Shown here: in pieces, positions 14,613-23,680 of the stretch
Layout of the letters: every line of letters starts with the position of its first letter
Position numbering within the stretch: the stretch's first letter is position 1
Assembly (NCBI RefSeq): GCF_947654165.1
Contig: NZ_CANTKB010000040.1
Location: 1-24,358, forward strand
Length of the DNA: 24,358 nt
From: an uncultured Blautia sp.
GTDB lineage: Bacteria > Bacillota > Clostridia > Lachnospirales > Lachnospiraceae
Reading direction: 5' to 3'
Translations under genes and position numbers: made by a program
Notes under the pieces: model-generated
Databases searched by the model: none
Told to the model about the DNA's origin: nothing
The model's input: only the letters and a program-made list of their open reading frames with translations

Positions 14613-15104
14613 ATGGCAAAAGTAGAACTTAAAAAACCTGTAGTAGAAGAGATTGCTAACAGCATTAAAGGTGCAGCAGCAGTAGTTTTAGTAAACTACA
14701 AAGGCATCAGCGTTGAGCAGGATACTCAGATGCGTAAGGAATTAAGAGAAGCTGGAGTTACTTACAAAGTTTACAAAAACACAATGATGAACTTTGCATT
14801 CAAAGGAACACCATGCGAAGAATTATGCCAGCATTTAGAAGGAACAAACGCTTTAGCTGTATGTGAAAATGACGCAACAGCACCAGCAAGAATCCTTGCT
14901 AAATACGCAAAAGCAGTTCCTACACTGGAACTGGTAGCAGGTGTTGTAGAAGACACTTACTATGATAAGGCAGGAGTTACAGCTCTTTCCCAGATTCCTT
15001 CCAGAGAAGAACTTCTTGGAAAATTGCTTGGAAGTATCCAGTCTCCTATCACAAACTTTGCTCGTGTGCTTAATCAGATCGCTGAACAGCAGCAGGCTGA
15101 ATAA
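14613..15104 (+). CDS. rplJ: 50S ribosomal protein L10
   Basis: This 163-residue protein is the base of the ribosomal stalk. The N-terminal domain (about 1-130) binds 23S rRNA with L11, and the C-terminal helix (about 135-163, LGKLLGSIQSPITNFARVLN) carries L7/L12 dimers. Typical stretches are AAAVVLVNYKGISVEQDTQMRK-like sequence near residue 18 and YKVYKNTMMNFAF. AAGGAGGT lies eight bases before ATG. It is the first gene after the L10 leader and is followed after 79 bases by rplL, the gene for its binding partner. Together with L12 it is expected to repress its own leader. Length and start are normal for Firmicutes. Confidence 0.98.
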   Translation: MAKVELKKPVVEEIANSIKGAAAVVLVNYKGISVEQDTQMRKELREAGVTYKVYKNTMMNFAFKGTPCEELCQHLEGTNALAVCENDATAPARILAKYAKAVPTLELVAGVVEDTYYDKAGVTALSQIPSREELLGKLLGSIQSPITNFARVLNQIAEQQQAE

Positions 15105-15183
15105 GAAACATCAGTAAAACAAATGTGCCCATAAGGGAAAAAACAAAAATGAAAATTATAATAATAATTGGAGGTAAATTATA

Positions 15184-15555
15184 ATGGCAAAATTAACAAC
15201 AGCTGAATTTATTGAAGCTATCAAAGAATTATCCGTATTAGAATTAAACGAATTAGTAAAAGCTTGCGAAGAAGAGTTCGGTGTATCCGCAGCAGCAGGC
15301 GTTGTAGTTGCAGCAGCAGGTGCAGCAGAAGAAGCTGAAGAAAAAACAGAGTTCGACGTTGAATTAACAGAAGTTGGACCAAACAAAGTTAAAGTTATCA
15401 AAGTTGTTCGTGAAGCTACAGGTTTAGGTCTGAAAGAAGCTAAAGCAGTAGTTGACGGAGCTCCAAAGATCGTTAAAGAAGCTGCTTCTAAAGCAGAAGC
15501 TGAAGAAATCAAAACAAAACTGGAAGCTGAAGGCGCTAAAGTTACTCTTAAATAA
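15184..15555 (+). CDS. rplL: 50S ribosomal protein L7/L12
   Basis: This 123-residue acidic stalk protein is present in several copies per ribosome and recruits translation factors. It has an N-terminal dimerisation helix (1-30), an Ala/Gly/Val-rich hinge (about 35-52) and a C-terminal factor-binding domain containing KVIKVVREATGLGLKEAKAV. GGAGGT at 15170-15175 lies eight bases before ATG. The ribosome binding site sits between two copies of ATTATAAT (15155-15162 and 15178-15185), the second overlapping the start codon; this could tune translation. A strong terminator follows within 40 bases, so rplJ and rplL form a two-gene operon. Codon use is strongly biased (GCA, GAA, TTA), as expected for high expression. 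Confidence 0.98.
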   Translation: MAKLTTAEFIEAIKELSVLELNELVKACEEEFGVSAAAGVVVAAAGAAEEAEEKTEFDVELTEVGPNKVKVIKVVREATGLGLKEAKAVVDGAPKIVKEAASKAEAEEIKTKLEAEGAKVTLK

Positions 15556-15589
15556 TTTTATTGTTATTGAAGATGTTTTGGAAATAAAG

Positions 15590-15633
15590 ACTGCCGTATC
15601 GGTGATGAAAGTCATCGGTACGGCAGTTTTTGG
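15590..15633 (+). terminator. Strong terminator after rplL
   Basis: A nearly continuous 17-bp stem (ACTGCCGTATCGGTGA, 15590-15605, with TCATCGGTACGGCAGT, 15612-15627; two G-T pairs) has a six-base loop and is followed by TTTTTGGTTTT. It separates rplJL from rpoBC. Confidence 0.92.
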
Positions 15634-15669
15634 TTTTATAGAAATATTCGGATTTTTTCAAAAATATTC

Positions 15670-15698
15670 TTGACAAGCTTGACAAACGGTGTTATAGT
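15670..15698 (+). promoter_or_regulatory. rpoBC promoter with tandem -35-like repeats
   Basis: TTGACA (15670-15675) and TATAGT (15693-15698) are spaced by 17 bases. A second TTGACA at 15679-15684 forms a direct repeat CTTGACAA/CTTGACAA (15669-15676, 15678-15685). The upstream copy has the right spacing and shares TTGACAAGCTT with the rplJ promoter. Confidence 0.85.
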
Positions 15699-15723
15699 GA
15701 AAAATGCACTATTATGGCAAGTT

Positions 15724-15758
15724 ATGCCCGGGAGACTATTTAAAAGGGTCTCCGGCAT
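15724..15758 (+). promoter_or_regulatory. Hairpin in the rpoB leader
   Basis: ATGCC (15724-15728) pairs with GGCAT (15754-15758), and GGAGAC (15731-15736) with GTCTCC (15748-15753). There is a two-base bulge (CG) and an 11-base loop. No T run follows, so it is not a terminator. It sits between the transcription start region and the rpoB ribosome binding site (15778-15785) and may control translation or stability. No named family is recognised. Confidence 0.6.
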
Positions 15759-15793
15759 GAATTAAATTAAAGCATACAAGGGGTGAAACGTCA

Positions 15794-18700
15794 ATGGAGA
15801 AAAACAGAATCCGTTCCGTAACTAATGGTAAGGCCATGAGAATGTCATACCAGCGCCAGAAAGAGGTACTGGAAATGCCGAACCTCATTGAAGTTCAGAA
15901 AGATTCTTATCAGTGGTTTCTGGACGAGGGCTTAAATGAAGTTTTTAAAGATATATCTCCAATCGCAGATTATAGCGGTAAATTGAGCTTAGAATTCGTT
16001 GGCTTTACTTTGTGTGAAGAGGAAAGAAAATATTCCATCGAAGAATGCAAGGAAAGAGATGCGACCTATGCGGCACCTTTGAAAGTAAAGGTCAGATTAC
16101 ACAATAAAGAGAACGGCGAAATTACCACACATGAAATTTTTATGGGTGATTTGCCATTAATGACAGAAACTGGTACGTTTGTTATTAACGGTGCTGAGCG
16201 TGTTATTGTCAGCCAGTTAGTACGTTCACCAGGTATTTATTATGCAATTGCACACGATAAACTGGGTAAAACCCTGTATTCCTGTACTGTAATCCCTAAC
16301 AGAGGAGCATGGCTGGAATACGAAACCGACTCCAATGACGTATTCTATGTACGTGTAGACAGAACCAGAAAAGTCCCTATTACTGTATTGATCCGAGCTC
16401 TTGGTATTGGAACAAATGCAGAAATTCTTGAATTATTTGGTGAAGAACCAAAGATTTTAGCCAGCTTTACAAAAGATACTTCTGAGAACTATCAGGAAGG
16501 TCTGCTGGAATTATATAAGAAAATCCGTCCGGGTGAGCCTTTGGCAGTGGAAAGTGCAGAGAGCCTGATCACAAGCATGTTCTTTGATCCTCGCCGTTAT
16601 GACCTGGCAAAAGTGGGACGTTATAAATTTAATAAGAAATTACTCCTTCGTAACCGTATTGCAGGACATAAGCTTGCTGAAGATGTTGTAGATATGGCAA
16701 CAGGAGAAATCATCGCTGAGACAGGTACTGTAGTGAGCCAGGAGCTTGCTGATCAGATTCAGAATGCTGCCGTTCCGTATGTATGGATGCAGGGCGAAGA
16801 ACGCAATATTAAAGTGCTTTCCAGCATGGTGGTTGATATCAGAAACTATGTGGAGTTTACAGAAGAAGAGCTGAAAGAGATGGGTGTTACAGAATTAGTA
16901 TATTACCCTGTTCTTGCAAAGATTCTGGAAGAAAACGAAGAGGCAGAAGATATCAAAGAAGCTATCAAGCAGGAAATCCACGAACTGATTCCAAAGCATA
17001 TTACAAAAGAAGACATTCTGGCTTCTATTAACTATAATATGCATCTGGAGTATGGACTTGGAACAGATGATGATATCGACCATTTAGGAAACAGACGTAT
17101 CAGAGCAGTGGGTGAGCTGTTACAGAACCAGTACAGAATCGGTCTTTCCAGATTAGAGAGAGTCGTAAGAGAGAGAATGACTACCCAGGATCTGGATGGC
17201 ATTACACCTCAGTCTCTTATCAATATTAAACCGGTAACTGCGGCAGTGAAAGAATTCTTTGGTTCTTCTCAGTTGTCTCAGTTCATGGATCAGAACAACC
17301 CTCTTGGTGAGCTGACTCACAAGAGACGTTTGTCAGCACTTGGACCAGGTGGTCTGTCCCGTGATCGTGCGGGATTCGAGGTACGAGACGTTCACTATTC
17401 CCATTACGGAAGAATGTGTCCTATCGAGACTCCTGAAGGTCCTAACATCGGTCTGATCAACTCTCTGGCATCTTACGCAAGAATCAATGAATATGGTTTT
17501 GTGGAAGCTCCATACAGAAAGATTGACAGAACAGATAAGAAGAATCCTCGTGTTACAGATGAAGTTGTTTACATGACAGCAGATGAAGAGGATATTTACC
17601 ATGTAGCACAGGCCAACGAACCGCTGGATGAAGAAGGACATTTTATTCATAAAAATGTATCCGGTCGTTACAGGGAAGAGACTCAGGAGTATGAACGCCA
17701 GATGTTTGAATACATGGACGTATCTCCTAAGATGGTATTCTCCGTTGCGACAGCATTGATTCCGTTCCTGCAGAACGACGATGCGAACCGTGCGCTGATG
17801 GGATCTAACATGCAGCGTCAGGCCGTTCCCCTTCTTACTACAGAAGCTCCTGTTGTAGGAACCGGTATGGAATCCAAAGCGGCTGTAGACTCAGGTGTCT
17901 GCGTAGTGGCGAAAAAAGCCGGTACCGTAGAATGTGCAGCTTCCAAAGAAATTATTATCAAAAATGATGATGGAACAAAAGATGTTTATCATCTGACAAA
18001 GTTTATGAGAAGTAACCAGAGCAACTGCTACAACCAGAGACCGATCGTGTTTAAGGGCGAGCATGTAGAAGCTGGTCAGGTAATCGCTGACGGTCCTTCT
18101 ACCGCAAAGGGAGAATTAGCATTAGGTAAGAACCCGTTGATCGGATTCATGACCTGGGAAGGTTATAACTACGAGGATGCTGTTCTTTTAAGTGAAAGAC
18201 TGGTTATGGATGATGTATATACTTCTGTTCATATTGAGGAATATGAAGCAGAAGCCAGAGATACAAAACTGGGACCGGAAGAGATCACAAGAGATGTTCC
18301 CGGTGTCGGTGATGATGCTCTGAAAGATCTGGATGAACGAGGAATTATCCGTATCGGTGCTGAAGTTCGTGCAGGGGATATCCTGGTAGGTAAAGTAACT
18401 CCTAAGGGAGAGACAGAACTTACAGCAGAAGAAAGACTGCTCCGTGCAATCTTCGGTGAAAAAGCAAGAGAGGTTCGTGATACTTCTCTGAAAGTTCCTC
18501 ATGGGGAATACGGTATCGTTGTAGATGCGAAAGTATTCACAAGAGAAAACGGAGATGAGTTATCTCCGGGTGTAAACCAGGCAGTCCGCATTTATATCGC
18601 TCAGAAGAGAAAGATTTCTGTAGGTGATAAAATGGCTGGTCGTCACGGTAACAAGGGTGTTGTTTCCCGTGTACTTCCTGTAGAAGATATGCCATTCCTG

Positions 18701-19645
18701 CCAAACGGACGTCCTCTGGACATCGTATTGAACCCTCTGGGCGTACCTTCCCGTATGAATATCGGACAGGTGCTGGAAATCCATTTGAGTCTTGCGGCAA
18801 AAGCGTTAGGATTTAACATTGCAACACCGGTATTTGACGGTGCAAACGAAAATGATATCCAGGATACACTGGAAATGGCAAATGATTATGTAAACATAGA
18901 AGACTTTGAAGAATTCCGTGCAAAATATGAAGAGGTTTTAAGACCGGAAGTTATGCAGTTCTTAGATGAGAATAAGGCTCACAGAGAACTGTGGAAAGGG
19001 GTTCCTCTTTCCAGAGACGGTAAGGTAAGACTTCGTGACGGACGTACCGGAGAATATTTTGACAGCCCGGTTACTATCGGACACATGCATTACCTGAAAC
19101 TCCATCATCTGGTTGATGATAAGATCCATGCACGTTCCACAGGTCCATACTCTCTGGTTACACAGCAGCCTCTGGGTGGTAAAGCTCAGTTTGGTGGTCA
19201 GCGTTTCGGAGAAATGGAGGTTTGGGCACTGGAAGCATACGGTGCATCTTACACACTGCAGGAAATCCTGACTGTGAAATCCGATGATGTGATCGGACGT
19301 GTAAAAACTTACGAAGCAATTATTAAAGGTGACAATATTCCTGAACCAGGTATTCCGGAATCCTTCAAGGTACTTCTGAAAGAGCTTCAGTCTCTTGGTC
19401 TTGATGTAAGAGTTCTGAGAGAAGATATGACAGAAGTAGAAATCATGGAAAATATCGATTATGGCGATACGGACATGCGTTCTATTATTGAAGGGGATTC
19501 CCGTGGAGCTGACAACGAAGATTATGCAAGCCATGGATACTCCAAACAGGAATTTGAAGGCGAAGAACTGGTAGATATTGAAGACGAGGCCGAGGAAGAA
19601 GATGATATGTTCTTAGGCTTTGATGATGCTCAAGACGAAGAGTAA
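15794..19645 (+). CDS. rpoB: DNA-directed RNA polymerase subunit beta
   Basis: This 1283-residue beta subunit forms, with beta', the catalytic cleft and rifampicin pocket of RNA polymerase. Landmarks are the rifampicin region at residues 490-516 with wild-type residues at the usual resistance positions (Q496, D499, H509, S514, equal to E. coli Q513, D516, H526, S531), IETPEGPNIGLINSLA, the catalytic-site contacts around KISVGDKMAGRHGNKG, and the C-terminal GGKAQFGGQRFGEMEVWALE. The last 30 residues are strongly acidic (EDEAEEEDDMFLGFDDAQDEE-like), a common Clostridia feature. AAGGGGTG precedes ATG by eight bases. rpoC begins 18 bases after the stop, so the two are cotranscribed and probably coupled. 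The sequence suggests rifampicin sensitivity at the main site. Confidence 0.99.
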   Translation: MEKNRIRSVTNGKAMRMSYQRQKEVLEMPNLIEVQKDSYQWFLDEGLNEVFKDISPIADYSGKLSLEFVGFTLCEEERKYSIEECKERDATYAAPLKVKVRLHNKENGEITTHEIFMGDLPLMTETGTFVINGAERVIVSQLVRSPGIYYAIAHDKLGKTLYSCTVIPNRGAWLEYETDSNDVFYVRVDRTRKVPITVLIRALGIGTNAEILELFGEEPKILASFTKDTSENYQEGLLELYKKIRPGEPLAVESAESLITSMFFDPRRYDLAKVGRYKFNKKLLLRNRIAGHKLAEDVVDMATGEIIAETGTVVSQELADQIQNAAVPYVWMQGEERNIKVLSSMVVDIRNYVEFTEEELKEMGVTELVYYPVLAKILEENEEAEDIKEAIKQEIHELIPKHITKEDILASINYNMHLEYGLGTDDDIDHLGNRRIRAVGELLQNQYRIGLSRLERVVRERMTTQDLDGITPQSLINIKPVTAAVKEFFGSSQLSQFMDQNNPLGELTHKRRLSALGPGGLSRDRAGFEVRDVHYSHYGRMCPIETPEGPNIGLINSLASYARINEYGFVEAPYRKIDRTDKKNPRVTDEVVYMTADEEDIYHVAQANEPLDEEGHFIHKNVSGRYREETQEYERQMFEYMDVSPKMVFSVATALIPFLQNDDANRALMGSNMQRQAVPLLTTEAPVVGTGMESKAAVDSGVCVVAKKAGTVECAASKEIIIKNDDGTKDVYHLTKFMRSNQSNCYNQRPIVFKGEHVEAGQVIADGPSTAKGELALGKNPLIGFMTWEGYNYEDAVLLSERLVMDDVYTSVHIEEYEAEARDTKLGPEEITRDVPGVGDDALKDLDERGIIRIGAEVRAGDILVGKVTPKGETELTAEERLLRAIFGEKAREVRDTSLKVPHGEYGIVVDAKVFTRENGDELSPGVNQAVRIYIAQKRKISVGDKMAGRHGNKGVVSRVLPVEDMPFLPNGRPLDIVLNPLGVPSRMNIGQVLEIHLSLAAKALGFNIATPVFDGANENDIQDTLEMANDYVNIEDFEEFRAKYEEVLRPEVMQFLDENKAHRELWKGVPLSRDGKVRLRDGRTGEYFDSPVTIGHMHYLKLHHLVDDKIHARSTGPYSLVTQQPLGGKAQFGGQRFGEMEVWALEAYGASYTLQEILTVKSDDVIGRVKTYEAIIKGDNIPEPGIPESFKVLLKELQSLGLDVRVLREDMTEVEIMENIDYGDTDMRSIIEGDSRGADNEDYASHGYSKQEFEGEELVDIEDEAEEEDDMFLGFDDAQDEE

Positions 19646-19663
19646 TTAGGAAAGGAGTCTACA

Positions 19664-22600
19664 ATGCCAGAAACAGCAAATAAAGAGGTGTATCAGCCAA
19701 TGACCTTTGATGCCATTAAAATCGGACTGGCATCCCCGGAGAAAATCCGGGAATGGTCCCATGGCGAGGTGAAAAAACCGGAAACCATTAACTATAGAAC
19801 TTTAAAACCGGAAAAAGACGGACTTTTCTGTGAGAGAATCTTCGGACCAAGCAAGGACTGGGAATGTCACTGTGGTAAATATAAGAAGATTCGTTACAAA
19901 GGCGTAATCTGTGACCGATGCGGTGTTGAAGTGACAAAAGCATCTGTTCGTAGAGAACGTATGGGACATATTGAACTGGCTGCTCCGGTTTCCCATATCT
20001 GGTATTTCAAGGGTATTCCATCCAGAATGGGTCTGATTCTTGATCTGTCCCCAAGAACTTTGGAGAAAGTATTGTACTTTGCAAACTATATTGTCTTAGA
20101 TGCAGGAACAACAGATTTGTCATACAAACAGGTTCTTACAGAGAGAGAATATCAGGATGCCAGAGAAAAATTTGGTGATGATTTCCGTGTAGGAATGGGT
20201 GCAGAAGCAATTAAAGAACTTCTGGAAGCCATTGATCTGGAAAGAGAGTCCAAAGAACTGAAAGCAGGTCTTAAGGATTCCACAGGCCAGAAACGTGCCC
20301 GTATCGTAAAACGTTTAGAAGTAGTAGAAGCTTTCCGTGAATCAGGAAACAGGCCGGAATGGATGATCATGACTGTTGTTCCGGTCATTCCACCGGATTT
20401 ACGTCCAATGGTACAGTTGGACGGTGGTCGTTTTGCTACCTCTGACTTAAATGATCTGTACAGAAGAATCATCAATAGAAACAACCGTCTGAAAAGACTG
20501 TTGGAATTAGGTGCTCCTGACATCATCGTTCGTAATGAAAAACGTATGCTTCAGGAAGCAGTGGATGCTCTGATTGATAATGGCCGTCGTGGCCGTCCGG
20601 TTACAGGACCTGGAAACAGAGCACTCAAATCCCTTTCTGATATGCTGAAAGGTAAATCAGGACGTTTCCGTCAGAACCTGTTAGGTAAACGTGTTGACTA
20701 CTCAGGACGTTCTGTTATCGTCGTTGGACCGGAACTGAAGATTTTCCAGTGCGGTCTTCCGAAAGAAATGGCTATTGAATTGTTCAAACCATTTGTTATG
20801 AAAGAATTGGTAGCCAACGGTACTGCCCATAATATTAAAAATGCCAAGAAAATGGTAGAGAAGCTGGAACCGGCTGTATGGGACGTACTGGAAGAAGTGA
20901 TTAAAGAGCATCCGGTTATGTTAAACCGTGCTCCTACACTGCATAGATTAGGTATTCAGGCATTTGAGCCAATTCTGGTAGAAGGTAAAGCAATTAAACT
21001 TCATCCGTTAGTATGTACAGCGTTCAACGCAGACTTCGATGGTGACCAGATGGCTGTGCATCTTCCATTATCCGTGGAAGCTCAGGCAGAGTGCCGTTTC
21101 CTTCTGCTTTCACCAAACAACTTGCTGAAACCGTCCGATGGTGGTCCGGTAGCAGTTCCTTCACAGGATATGGTTCTTGGTATCTACTATCTGACACAGG
21201 ACAGACCCGGTTACAAGGGAGAAGGCAAAGTATTCAAGAGTCTGAATGAAGCGATTCTGGCATATGAAAACCAGGTAATTGCTCTGCAGACTAAGATTTT
21301 CGTTTATGTTGAAAAGAAAATGCCAGATGGAACAGTATCCAGAGGTAAGATTCAGTCTACTCTTGGACGTCTGTTATTCAACGAAATCCTTCCTCAGGAT
21401 TTAGGTTTCGTAGACAGAAGCATTCCTGGCAATGAACTGCTTCCGGAAGTCGATTTCCTGGTTGGCAAGAAGCAGTTAAAGAAAATCCTGGAAAAAGTTA
21501 TCAATACTCATGGTGCTACCAAGACAGCGGAAGTTCTGGACAGCATTAAGGCAATGGGCTATAAATATTCTACAAGAGCAGCTATGACTGTATCTATTTC
21601 AGATATGACTGTGCCGCCACAGAAGCCGGAGATGATTCAGAAAGCTCAGGATACGGTAGACTTGATTACCAAGAACTTTAAACGTGGTCTTATCACAGAG
21701 GAAGAACGTTATAAAGAAGTTGTTGATACATGGAAGAAGACGGACGATGCCCTTACAAAGGCACTGCTGGATGGTCTTGACAAGTACAACAACATCTACA
21801 TGATGGCTGACTCCGGAGCCCGTGGTTCTGATAAACAGATCAAACAGCTTGCAGGTATGCGTGGTTTGATGGCCGATACAACAGGTCACACCATTGAGTT
21901 GCCAATTAAGTCTAACTTCCGTGAAGGTCTTGACGTACTGGAATACTTCATGTCCGCTCATGGAGCACGTAAAGGTCTGTCCGATACTGCTCTTCGTACA
22001 GCCGACTCCGGTTACCTGACAAGACGTTTGGTAGACGTATCTCAGGAGCTGATCGTTCGTGAAGTAGACTGCTGTGAAAGCAAAGGAGAAATCCCTGGTA
22101 TGTGGGTAAAAGCCTTTGTTGATGGAAAAGAAGAAATCGAAAGTCTTCAGGAACGTATTACAGGACGTTTCTCCTGTGAGACAATCAAAGATAAAGATGG
22201 AAATGTAATTGTAAAAGCAAATCACATGATCACACCGAAACGTGCTGCACGTGTCGTGACAGAAGGTGTAAATGCAGAAGGAAAACCATACGAAGCAGTG
22301 AAAATCCGTACGATCCTTACCTGTAAATGTCATGTTGGTGTTTGTGCAAAATGTTACGGTGCAAACATGGCAACAGGAGAGCCGGTACAGGTTGGTGAAT
22401 CAGTTGGTATCGTTGCTGCTCAGTCCATCGGTGAACCTGGTACACAGCTTACCATGCGTACTTTCCATACCGGTGGTGTGGCTGGTGGAGATATCACACA
22501 GGGTCTTCCTCGTGTCGAGGAGCTTTTCGAAGCAAGAAAACCAAAAGGTCTTGCTATTATTACAGAAATCAAAGGTACAGCTACTATTAAAGATACGAAG

Positions 22601-23356
22601 AAGAAACGTGAAATCATTGTAACAGACAATGAAAGCGGAGAATCTAAGACTTATCTGATTCCATACGGTTCCCGTATTAAGATTCAGGACGGACAGTATC
22701 TGGAAGCTGGTGATGAACTGACAGAAGGTTCTGTAAATCCACACGATATCCTGAGAATCAAGGGTGTACGTGCAGTTCAGGATTACATGATCCGTGAGGT
22801 TCAGAGAGTTTACCGTCTCCAGGGTGTAGAAATCAACGATAAGCATATTGAAGTCATTGTACGTCAGATGCTGAAGAAGATTCGCATTGAAAACAACGGA
22901 GATACAGAGTTCCTTCCAGGAACACTGGTAGATGTTCTTGACTTTGAAGAAGAGAATGAAAGACTGATCGAAGAAGGAAAAGAACCGGCAGATGGAAAAC
23001 AGGTAATGCTTGGTATTACAAAAGCATCTCTGGCAACAAACTCCTTCCTGTCAGCAGCTTCCTTCCAGGAAACTACAAAAGTTCTGACAGAGGCGGCGAT
23101 CAAAGGAAAGATTGACCCATTGATTGGTCTGAAAGAAAACGTTATCATTGGTAAGCTGATTCCGGCCGGAACAGGTATGAAGAAATATGCCAACATTAAG
23201 CTGGATACAGACGAAGATGAAGTTTTAGAAGAGGATGAATTGGAAGAAGAAGTGACAGAGGAAACAACAGATGATGCTGCAGAAGAAACTGTAGAAGCAG
23301 AAGAATCTGTTGAGACAGAAACGGAAACTTCGGAAGAAGAAACAACAGAAGAATAA
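19664..23356 (+). CDS. rpoC: DNA-directed RNA polymerase subunit beta'
   Basis: This 1230-residue beta' subunit carries the catalytic site of RNA polymerase. NADFDGDQMAVH at 455-466 holds the magnesium-binding aspartates D457, D459 and D461. The N-terminal zinc ribbon uses C68, C70, C83 and C86. A second zinc site lies around residues 802-895, ending in CKCHVGVCAKC. The trigger loop region is SIGEPGTQLTMRTFHTGG, near residue 920. Length is normal for Firmicutes without large lineage insertions. The final 45 residues are an acidic Glu/Thr-rich tail of low complexity, beyond the conserved end. GGAAAGGAG precedes ATG. It is the last gene of the rpoBC unit, followed by a long terminator hairpin. 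Confidence 0.99.
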   Translation: MPETANKEVYQPMTFDAIKIGLASPEKIREWSHGEVKKPETINYRTLKPEKDGLFCERIFGPSKDWECHCGKYKKIRYKGVICDRCGVEVTKASVRRERMGHIELAAPVSHIWYFKGIPSRMGLILDLSPRTLEKVLYFANYIVLDAGTTDLSYKQVLTEREYQDAREKFGDDFRVGMGAEAIKELLEAIDLERESKELKAGLKDSTGQKRARIVKRLEVVEAFRESGNRPEWMIMTVVPVIPPDLRPMVQLDGGRFATSDLNDLYRRIINRNNRLKRLLELGAPDIIVRNEKRMLQEAVDALIDNGRRGRPVTGPGNRALKSLSDMLKGKSGRFRQNLLGKRVDYSGRSVIVVGPELKIFQCGLPKEMAIELFKPFVMKELVANGTAHNIKNAKKMVEKLEPAVWDVLEEVIKEHPVMLNRAPTLHRLGIQAFEPILVEGKAIKLHPLVCTAFNADFDGDQMAVHLPLSVEAQAECRFLLLSPNNLLKPSDGGPVAVPSQDMVLGIYYLTQDRPGYKGEGKVFKSLNEAILAYENQVIALQTKIFVYVEKKMPDGTVSRGKIQSTLGRLLFNEILPQDLGFVDRSIPGNELLPEVDFLVGKKQLKKILEKVINTHGATKTAEVLDSIKAMGYKYSTRAAMTVSISDMTVPPQKPEMIQKAQDTVDLITKNFKRGLITEEERYKEVVDTWKKTDDALTKALLDGLDKYNNIYMMADSGARGSDKQIKQLAGMRGLMADTTGHTIELPIKSNFREGLDVLEYFMSAHGARKGLSDTALRTADSGYLTRRLVDVSQELIVREVDCCESKGEIPGMWVKAFVDGKEEIESLQERITGRFSCETIKDKDGNVIVKANHMITPKRAARVVTEGVNAEGKPYEAVKIRTILTCKCHVGVCAKCYGANMATGEPVQVGESVGIVAAQSIGEPGTQLTMRTFHTGGVAGGDITQGLPRVEELFEARKPKGLAIITEIKGTATIKDTKKKREIIVTDNESGESKTYLIPYGSRIKIQDGQYLEAGDELTEGSVNPHDILRIKGVRAVQDYMIREVQRVYRLQGVEINDKHIEVIVRQMLKKIRIENNGDTEFLPGTLVDVLDFEEENERLIEEGKEPADGKQVMLGITKASLATNSFLSAASFQETTKVLTEAAIKGKIDPLIGLKENVIIGKLIPAGTGMKKYANIKLDTDEDEVLEEDELEEEVTEETTDDAAEETVEAEESVETETETSEEETTEE

Positions 23357-23390
23357 TCTTTCAAAAGAAAGACATGAGCTAAAAGAACAG

Positions 23391-23450
23391 AAGAGATATT
23401 TCAAAGCAGATTTATAGAAACAGATGCTTTGGAATATCTCTTTTCTTTTA
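23391..23450 (+). terminator. Long terminator hairpin after rpoC
   Basis: AAGAGATATTTCAAAGCA (23391-23408) pairs along its whole length (one G-T pair) with TGCTTTGGAATATCTCTT (23425-23442), giving an 18-bp stem and 16-base loop, followed by TTCTTTTA. It ends the rpoBC transcript before the str operon promoter. Confidence 0.9.
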
Positions 23451-23530
23451 TTTGAACAGAATAGGGAAGAATGTATAAAAGAAATAAAATTTAGATTTTG
23501 TATAAAACGAAAAAATTGTGAAAAAAAATC

Positions 23531-23559
23531 CTTGACAGAGGAAATCTTCCTCTATATAA
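23531..23559 (+). promoter_or_regulatory. Perfect-consensus promoter of rpsL/rpsG operon
   Basis: TTGACA (23531-23536) and TATAAT (23554-23559) match sigma-A consensus exactly with 17-base spacing. Most of the spacer is an inverted repeat, GAGGAA-ATC-TTCCTC (23537-23551), or seven pairs if the flanking A and T are counted. Confidence 0.92.
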
Positions 23560-23565
23560 TGAAGA

Positions 23566-23680
23566 AGTGTGCGTAGGAAACAGGAGTTTTTGGGCACACA
23601 GCAAGAGATTATTCATATGATGAATAACTGGCAGCCACTTTATTTCTTCTATAATAATATAGAAGATGTGCAAATTTTAC
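23566..23680 (+). ncRNA. Candidate structured leader of rpsL (unassigned)
   Basis: About 115 bases between promoter and rpsL ribosome binding site contain three successive inverted repeats. They are GTGTGC/GCACAC (23566-23571, 23594-23599), TTATTCAT/ATGAATAA (23609-23616, 23620-23627; three-base loop) and TCTTCTATA/TATAGAAGA (23645-23653, 23658-23666; four-base loop). None is followed by a T run, so control would be at translation or stability. It could be a ribosomal-protein-binding leader; no known family was recognised. With the rpoC terminator and promoter, this accounts for the 338-base gene-free stretch before rpsL. Confidence 0.45.

Noticed and set aside
18962..19534. Minus-strand open frame of 190 codons opposite rpoB
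   Set aside because: Antisense to the conserved 3' part of rpoB, without start signals or family motifs.
21599..22333. Minus-strand open frame of 244 codons opposite rpoC
   Set aside because: It is antisense to conserved rpoC codons, and its Cys/Phe/Thr-rich composition is a by-product of biased rpoC codon use.
22864..23364. Ser/Val-rich minus-strand open frame at the rpoC 3' end
   Set aside because: The serine runs simply mirror GAA/GAG-rich codons of the acidic beta' tail.
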